NCBI GenBank assembly: GCA_963931865.1
Contig: OZ007512.1
Span: 10,301,160 to 10,365,159 of the forward strand
Source: Axinella damicornis
Taxonomy: Eukaryota; Porifera; Demospongiae; Axinellida; Axinellidae
Length of the DNA: 64,000 bases
Reading direction: 5' to 3'
Under the pieces are notes generated by a model. That model did no database searches and was not told the origin of the DNA. It saw only the letters and a program-made list of their open reading frames with translations. Below are positions 57,336 through 64,000 of the stretch, one piece after another (within the stretch, counting starts at the first letter, position 1; every line of letters starts with the position of its first letter). Position numbers and translations under genes: made by a program.

Positions 57336-57442
57336 ATGGCGAAATTTCGTGTAGCTCCAATTTGGAGTATTCAAGCGCTGCTGTTAATCTGCCTACCGTC
57401 AACATGGTCGAACGATTGTCTTCCAAGAACCAGCAATGGATG
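57336..57442 (+). CDS. Second copy of the aGPCR signal-peptide exon
   Basis: Identical in protein to aGPCR-2 exon 1 and followed by the same GTAAGT donor; the only base change noticed in the exon is silent. It is the first exon of a third receptor continuing past 64000, or an orphan duplicate: no crystallin exon follows inside the window. Confidence 0.6.
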
Positions 57443-57599
57443 GTAAGTTTGTGACTAGCTAACTGTATGCTCAATTCTGCATGGTCAAATGAGCACTTCA
57501 CATTTATTCGGTAAGGCCACTATTGAAGATTAGTTTCTCATCCGGGACTTCCCAAGAATAGTATGCGGCGAGCGGACATTACCATCAGGGGCGGCGGAG

Positions 57600-57638
<39 letters not shown>

Positions 57639-57764
57639 TTTGCCCCCTCACCCCCCAAACAGTTAGCTAATGGCCCATTGGCTACCGTCATGAATTTAAG
57701 GTTGCTTACCACAGTGTGATATGCTTTCAAGTCACGTTTTCACTGCCGCTGGCCACTTTTTTTG

Positions 57765-59705
57765 GGGGGGGGGGGCCCAAAATAATACACTCCTGGTGCA
57801 TATATACAAGTGTACAAGTACGTGGAAGAGGAAAAAGTATTATACAAAATATGAAATATGCAGAATAGGCAAAAATAAGGAACAAGAATAATTTTATGAA
57901 ACAAGATTGTCAGTCACTGTTCAGGACAGGCGACTCTCACATCGAACAAGGTCGATGGAGACTTCACTGCTTTTGATGGCACGGTGGAGGTGTGAGCGGG
58001 TGCCACGAATGCACATGAGTGAGGAACGGAGCAGAGCAAATGAGAGGCGGCAGCGAATCCAGGCCATCATGTGCGAGTAGGTTGTATTCCTCTTGAGGGC
58101 AAGGAGAGAGGCGATACGTTTGTAGCAGATGGTTGCCTCCTTTCCCATTCCGCCAGTCGAGGCAAAGACCAGGGGAGTGAAAGATCCGTGCTCCACTTCA
58201 CGAACACGTTGGCCGTAGGTCCTCTTCTTTTCTGCTTCATGTTTGGTGTAGGCAGAGATTGATCGGTTGCTTTGTGCGTTTGGGTAGAACACCCTTATGT
58301 CAAAGAATGCACATTGCCACCTGTTCTCCCAAAAACCCCGTGCCTTTATGTCCAACCGGGCTCCGTCCTCTGTGTTGGCTGTCCGGAGCAAAAGGTGTTC
58401 TCCTGTTAGCTCTTGCATTTTCGGCTCTATCTCAACATCGTGACACACCTCGGTCAGCAGATCGGCTGTGAGGTCTCTCACTTCGTTGTGACGAATGCTT
58501 GGGAATCCACCTTTCGGGCAGATCATGGCATGATTGACATCAAAATTGTTCCCGCATGCACATGTCTGGGGTAGTCGTGGGATCTGCCAAGCATATCTTA
58601 GGCACAGAGCATCGCGGAAGGCACCCTTGTGGAGACTGAAACCGTGTTCATCGATTGGGAGGACTGATAGCCAGGTAGAGGCTCCTTTCTCCATCGCTTG
58701 ATCAATGGCTCGCTGTAATGGTGGTTTAAGTTCTTTCTTCAGCTCCTTGGCTCTTTCTTCTAGTCTCCTGCGGTTGAGTGATTTTGTGTCTGCCTTGATT
58801 TTTCTAAGCTCTCGTTGATCAATGGAATATTCGTTTTCTTGGGCAATGATCAAGGCAACAAGGGGGGCTGAGATTTGTGTGGAGGTAGCAAACTCAGTGT
58901 GTGCTGACATTGTGGGATCGTTTATTCCTAAACCACCAAGGCGGACAGGCAGTGACAATAGCTCACGTTCCTCGGGACTGCAAGCGGGTCGGCCAGTCAG
59001 AGCGGGAAGGAATTGTTGGTGAATGGCATCTTCTAGGGGGCGTAGCAGCGGGCTGATGCCCTGAACAGTGCGAAGAAGGTATGCCCACCGCCCAGCCAAG
59101 CCATGCGTAAAAGCGGCATATGCTGCATGGGGCTGAGATAGGGCGATGGTCGAGAGGCGATAGATTTGCTCGGTCCATTCTTTCACCTTTTCTCCAACAT
59201 ACTCTTCAACAAATGAGGAAATTCCCAGGGCAGCTCCAAGGTGTCGTTTGCCTCTCCTTGTGATCCGGACTCCTGTGTTAGCAAACATCAACGTTGCATG
59301 ATCATACTCACTTTCTTTGACAATCAGCCAAGTTTTGTTGGCATTGGCTTCATAGCCATAAGCAGGGCCATGGGCAACAATCCCACTCCACCAATCCATC
59401 ACTTGTGCAAGGGTACCTGCACCTGTTGCATCATCAGCATACCACACCTGTCGAGCAAGACCTTCAAGGCGAGTAATGAGTGGTTGGATACTCATAGCAT
59501 ACATGGCCATTGCTAGTGGATCCCCTTGTGTGGTCCCCTCCTTTGAGACCAAACATCCTCCCCCCGCCACTAGGAGGTTGACAGGGGCACGGTAAGTGTT
59601 AATTAGAACCGTTGCAAAGGTAGGGCAGAGGACCCTGATGTTGTGTAGGGCTGTCATGCGGTTCAGTGTGTTGAAAGCATTATTCGCGTCGACAAGTAGA
59701 CCACT
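57765..59705 (-). mobile_element. 5'-truncated RT plus restriction-like-endonuclease retrotransposon
   Basis: An open frame of about 590 aa (59705 to 57921) encodes the C-terminal half of a non-LTR retrotransposon protein. RT motif A (LLVDANNAFNTLNR) lies just upstream of the first Met at 59657. Counting from that Met, TTQGDP is at about 42-47 and the YADD box at 73-76. Further on are a zinc-binding C-x-C...H...C (about 366-380), RHN (389-391) and DGARLDI...FFDIRV (about 431-456). These match the restriction-like endonuclease of R2/NeSL-type elements. The frame has no internal stop, so insertion is young. The 5' end is cut inside RT, as in aborted target-primed reverse transcription. The 3' end lies near 57765 by a poly-C/A tract. 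Confidence 0.8.
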
Positions 59706-59800
59706 GCTAGCCAGCTGGCTGGTCGCGTACCCTTACGCTTACCTAATTAAGTGAAAACTAAGTCTAAAATTACTTACTTAATAATTACCCGGAAGGATAA

Positions 59801-60391
59801 ACCCGCAGGGGCGTAGCAACCAGTTTTGATGTAGTAAGGCCAGCAGATACAACACAGCGCACCGCCGAAGGCGGTGCGCCGAGCCGCGAAGCGGCGATCA
59901 GTGCAGTCCGCGCGAAGCGCGGAAAAAAATTTTTACGTGTTCTTTTTAGCGATCAGGAAGCGCTCTCGTAGCATCTCTGCGCATTCTGGACATGTTCCCA
60001 GACGCAAAGAAGATTGACTAAGTAACCGATGTGTGGGGCTGTTAGCTTCCTTCTTTTCATCGTCGACGGATTACAACCACGTACGTGGCCGTGGACAGTC
60101 GATTGAACACTGCGTTATTGCTTTATTTCTCTCGCCATCTTCAGTCACGTGTTCCACTAGCCTCGTCCCCCGGCCCTAGTATTGAAACTGGGAACGAGGC
60201 TAGTGCATGGCTAGTCTCGTACCCAGGGACGAGACTACGCATGACGGGCTGGGAACGAGGCTAGTCGAATGGCACGCGTGCTAGCGAGCAGCACAGCTCA
60301 GGCGTCTGCGGAGAGTTTTCCAAACAAAAAAGTAAGACACTGAAAAATCTAGTACGGCCATGGCCGTACCGGCTCCTACGCCCCTGACCCG
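59801..60391. mobile_element. CAGGGGCGTAG element, 5-bp TSD
   Basis: CAGGGGCGTAG and CTACGCCCCTG ends, with ACCCG on each side (59801-59805, 60387-60391). The uninterrupted site is at about 28067 in the left duplicate. It contains nested CTCGTTCCCAGG-like hairpins at 60155-60270. Confidence 0.82.
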
Positions 60392-61139
60392 TTCAGCCAA
60401 CTCACTCAGACGGTCATGCACGGAAACTAGAAAGCGGTGGCAGTGCAGTAGAAGCATGAAGATGCTACGAGAGCCCATCCAGACAACTGAAAACACGAAG
60501 GTAGGTGAAAATTTTTTCACCGCTTCGCGCGGACTGAACTAGCTAGCTAGCTAACTGCGAACCGGGCAATAGCTATTTCATGTGTGCGGGGGAGGAGAAA
60601 CTAAATAGTGGCCTAACTAAATTACTTGGCCTGCAACTAGCTAGGCCTAGCTGCGTTCTAGGTCGCATTCCAGTTTAGAAGGTGCGCAGTCGCAGAATGG
60701 CAGAATGGTATTTTACATGCTGTAGTCTGCGGAGCAACTGCAACAACGGGCTAATAAAGCATTAAATTAGATTCATTGAATATTCCAAGAGATTTTGCAT
60801 AAGCACCAAGAGTGGTACAAAATTCTGTTCTTTACCTCGGGTGCTTGCCTGTGTTTGTGTACTGCAAGCAATCAAATACTGGAAGCCACGTGGGAACGAC
60901 TGAATGAAGCTACTGTACTAGAGGCTGATTTATGACAATGTGCAGTTATATAGCTGTACCAGGAGTGAACATAGGGAAAGGAGCATGCAGTGACCGCACA
61001 AAAGACTTTCCTTAGTAGTCCCATTATTATTCTTAGCTCACATGCGTACGGAGATCTACGACTTCACAAAGGAGCCAGTATCAAGACCCCATTGGCAGTG
61101 ATGCAAGGACATGCTGGTAGACCTGTCATACTATTATTG

Positions 61140-61735
61140 GTGCCTCCAAAAGCAATCCCCCCGGACTGTCCACGGCAGAATAATTCGTCCTCCTGGGACC
61201 ATCAATGGCACTGTAAGCAGTCCCCTCTTGCCGTAATCGGTCCCCCTAGTTGTTCACTCGCCCAATATTCACTTGAGGCATAAACATAGAGTCTCTCAGT
61301 CGCGAATGGAGAGTGCACCCACCGACAGGAGGCCATGTGGCTAGTAGGATAGTAGGAATATACATGCATGTAAAGTTAGCTCAGAGTATTCAACGAAGTA
61401 CACAGATCTTTGTCGTCCTTTGCTGGAGGTTGGTCTTCGTCGCCCTTCATTGGTACGTACTTAGTCTCCTTCCCAGACCCAACCTACCACCCAACGTGGA
61501 TCACTTGGACGGTATCATTCGAAGGGAAAGAGAGCCTGATTTCTTCTCAACATGGTGCAGCCTAGCTGGGTAACCTTAACCATGCATACCCGCCGAGCGC
61601 TCGTAACGGACATGCACCTTCAGGGTGTGACCATCTGCAGCAAGGGGGGACCAGGTATGGCCACGATATTTGGTCCGGGGGGACTAATTATTCTGCCATG
61701 GACAGTCTGGGGGGATCGCTTATGGGGACTGTCCA
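61140..61735. repeat. Inverted repeat GATCCCCCCGGACTGTCC
   Basis: Arms at about 61140-61250 and 61640-61735 (AAGCAATCCCCCCGGACTGT / ACAGTCTGGGGGGATCGCTT). The left duplicate keeps only the first arm (29020-29135). I see no gene at 61740-62217. Confidence 0.6.
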
Positions 61736-62217
61736 CGGCGTGGCAGACCTTGAGAAAGTGCTGTATGATGACTTTGTCGATCGAGCCGCTTCACAGCCAA
61801 GTGGACATCTCAACTACTGGCAAAACATTCCCTTTTAATAGCTTATCTGGAGTTGATGGCTGCTAGTAAATGTATCCTGCGCCACTGATGGGCACTATGT
61901 ATCCTCCCTCTTCAGCAATCTTTGCTGTAGTCGGTCAATGGGGACTAGAATTATACACGTGTATGCCAGATATAGTAATCGGATTACTATATAGTTTTCA
62001 AAGTGTGGTTGTTGCACGCTCATTCCCTTCCTTTCAGTTTTATCCGACTGTTCCTCATCTGTTGTTTGTCTGTCCAGTGTACTGGTAACCTGGTTACAGA
62101 TCAAAGCTCTGATGCAATGTGAATAGCTATGTCACTTGAATGTCCTCCTATAGACTTGCAGTGATTGGGAAGCTATTCAGAGGACATTCCCATATATTTA
62201 TGTGGTATCTATAGCAG

Positions 62218-62291
62218 TAGTCTCGGCCCCAGACCCCAAACCAACCCCAGCGATCCGCGCTGGGGTTGGTTTGGGTATGGGACGGAGACTA
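62218..62291. mobile_element. 74-bp GTCTCGGCCCCAGACCC hairpin
   Basis: Near-perfect palindrome TAGTCTCGGCCCCAGACC... with a GCGATCCGC centre. Confidence 0.75.
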
Positions 62292-63004
62292 CTATAGCAG
62301 TGGCCTGTCTAGGCTTACTAGGGGACGTTTGCTCTAGCAGTGACCTGTGGGAAGCAATTTTGGTTGGCCTGGTGGCGAGAGCTTGAACAATATACATGAT
62401 TTTATCACAGAGTCGGTAGACTCTACTCTATATGTAGGGATACGATGTACATGCAATATATGCTAATACAAAAGAATCTCTCCAAATCTCAGAAACGGTA
62501 CACTTATAAGCCTTTATAACCACATACCGTTCATCTTCGAGTGTTTTCATGACCAACAAGACTCCTCGCGTCGCGAAAAACCGTCGCGAAAGTACCACAC
62601 CAGATACTCGCAAAACGGGCAAATTGTTTTTCTTTCTTCTTCTTCTTCTTTCAGACGGGCTAGCTCAGCGTCGCCTCAATCGCTCATCATGGTTTTCGCA
62701 GGAAACAGCAGCATTTCACACCGAGCAGTGCACCAGCCCATCGCTTTTTCGCAACCTCCAAGTCTTCACCAGGCGGCTGCAGCTGCCCACTCATTTGTCA
62801 ACGCCATTTTCATGTTTGTACGCATGCGCACTTAAACGATCACTTAGCAACGATACGTAATTATTATTCAAGATCGCTGAATTAGAAGTGCCTTGCGCTG
62901 TTGTGTTAAATCCCGTAGACCCCTCGGTTTAATCGTTTAAAACTCTTTAGGGCCCAATTTCTTTCTCTAGGTCATTTTTGTTCTCTAGAACACTTAAACA
63001 TACC

Positions 63005-63355
63005 CTAATTTCTGTTCCCTGGCGTTGCTGGGCTCAAAACTGCTCACACAGGTTATTTCAGCTATACTAAGCGTATACGTGACTTAAACACGCCCACCTA
63101 TTAACAAACTTGCAATCAAGTCTCCCGAGAAATGGCAACCTGCCGTAGCTGAAAAACTGGCCATGTATGCTGGAAATGGAGGCCCTACAAAGCCAGACGG
63201 CTACTTTCTAACCCCTTTTATGCCAAAATTGATGGGCCCTCCAAGTGCCGACCAAGACCTTTCTACCACGGAGCTCAGACACGGCCATGCTGTTTGCACC
63301 CTCCGGGTGCACCCACCCACCTCCCCCTGCCCCGCCCTTTCTGCTGTCGGCTGTT
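63005..63355 (+). repeat. Inverted partner of 56380-56745
   Basis: Same unit in plus orientation. Sequence from 62300 to 63000 holds no recognised gene; an open 103-codon frame at 62549-62860 has no support. Confidence 0.6.
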
Positions 63356-63607
63356 GGTCAGTTGATTCAACAGTTGCCGGAGCAACACTAGAGCATGACA
63401 ACATCGTACGTAATTCTGTCCTCTGCCACAATGACAACAATCATGTGCTATTCAAAAGGGATATATACATGTACCATAGTCGCACGCAGCTCACTTATAA
63501 GCACTCATTCGCTGACAGGAGCAGGTTCGACTCTTGCATGCTCCAAGCTTCAAGCAACTCTCACCAGCAGCTGTCGACATTATTACACTTATTACAAAAG
63601 TAATAAA

Positions 63608-63865
63608 AAACATTTAAAATGTAACAGGATGTAGGGATACCAGAACGGCAAAAAGTAAGGAAACAAGGTAGGGATGATCACACAAAACAGTGAAGTATAC
63701 AACCCGGGCACCCCCCTACAGAGATCTTTTTCCATAATACGTGTATAATGAAAAAAGGTATGTAGGGGGATTGTATACTTCACTGTTTTGTGTGATCATC
63801 CCTACCTTGTTTCCTTACTTTTTGCCGTTCTGGTATCCCTACATCCTGTTACATTTTATGTTTTT
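63608..63865. repeat. GATGTAGGGATA foldback, copy 2
   Basis: Arms of about 110 bp (AACAGGATGTAGGGATACCA inward) around a short loop with AATACGTGTATAATG. No gene is supported between here and 64000. Confidence 0.8.
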
Positions 63866-64000
63866 TATTACTTGTTTATTTAGCAGCAGGCGCATGCATA
63901 CTGAACTCTGGCATTTACACTGCGAGCAATGGCTGAAGAATCAGACCCAAGCATCTCAAAAGCCAACCCTTTTCTGGATGGATACTAAGCCAGTGCTCCC

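Larger units (their letters stand above)
57247..61388 (+). repeat. Segmental duplication of 27513-29282
   Basis: Blocks matching in order: 27513-27970 with 57247-57755; about 27975-28070 with 59703-59805; 28070-28200 with 60387-60540; about 28360-29282 with 60553-61388. The right copy is split by a retrotransposon and by a CAGGGGCGTAG element, each absent from the left copy. The left copy has about 170 bp more near 28210-28360. Confidence 0.85.

Noticed and set aside
62549..62860. 103-codon plus frame
   Set aside because: No domain, no splice or promoter context; the opposite strand is equally open.
1..64000. tRNA, rRNA or other structured RNA genes
   Set aside because: None recognised by eye; the hairpins seen are transposon ends or foldbacks.

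Overview
The window is eukaryotic, AT-moderate DNA with GT-AG introns, metazoan receptor families and very dense small transposons. Adhesion GPCRs with large mosaic ectodomains, membrane UDP-glycosyltransferases and many short inverted-repeat elements ending in CTCGTTCCCAGGCC suggest an early-branching animal, most likely a sponge. The organism is an inference; no marker gene settles it. Nothing bacterial (operons, CRISPR, Shine-Dalgarno sites) was found.

Layout. (1) 1-15.15 kb, minus strand: the 5' part of an adhesion GPCR gene (called aGPCR-1 here). Its order is signal peptide, EGF, CCP/HRM-like module, an unknown exon, a Cys-rich and thrombospondin-type-3-like block, HRM, then GAIN. Its GPS and 7TM exons must lie to the left of the window. 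A 200-N assembly gap sits at 7516-7715. (2) 15.34-24.3 kb, plus strand: three tandem two-exon UDP-glycosyltransferase genes (UGT-A, -B, -C). UGT-A is head-to-head with aGPCR-1, with 185 bp between start codons. UGT-B and UGT-C are a recent ~3.07-kb duplication; UGT-B has a 1-nt frameshift that removes its membrane anchor. (3) 24.3-27.5 kb: intergenic repeats. (4) 27.6-52.87 kb, plus strand: a nearly complete 24-exon adhesion GPCR (aGPCR-2). Its order is signal peptide, four-motif beta/gamma-crystallin, Ig-like, Calx-beta-like, HRM, GAIN, GPS, 7TM and cytoplasmic tail. Every exon junction I reconstructed keeps phase except one: the exon for TM3-TM4 is absent, and joining its neighbours would shift the frame. 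(5) 52.9-57.2 kb: foldbacks, minisatellites and a broken LINE. (6) 57.25-61.4 kb: a second copy of the aGPCR-2 5' region including its signal-peptide exon, split by a restriction-like-endonuclease retrotransposon and by a 5-bp-TSD DNA element. (7) 61.4-64 kb: repeats only.

How the genes relate: aGPCR-1 and aGPCR-2 are paralogues. Their HRM and GAIN exons share phases, and one GAIN exon has the same length (210 nt) in both. They are cell-surface adhesion/signalling receptors. The UGTs are ER membrane enzymes that conjugate small lipophilic molecules. Nothing in the sequence links the two functions beyond a possibly shared promoter. Exon limits come from reading splice sites and phase by eye, without transcript data.
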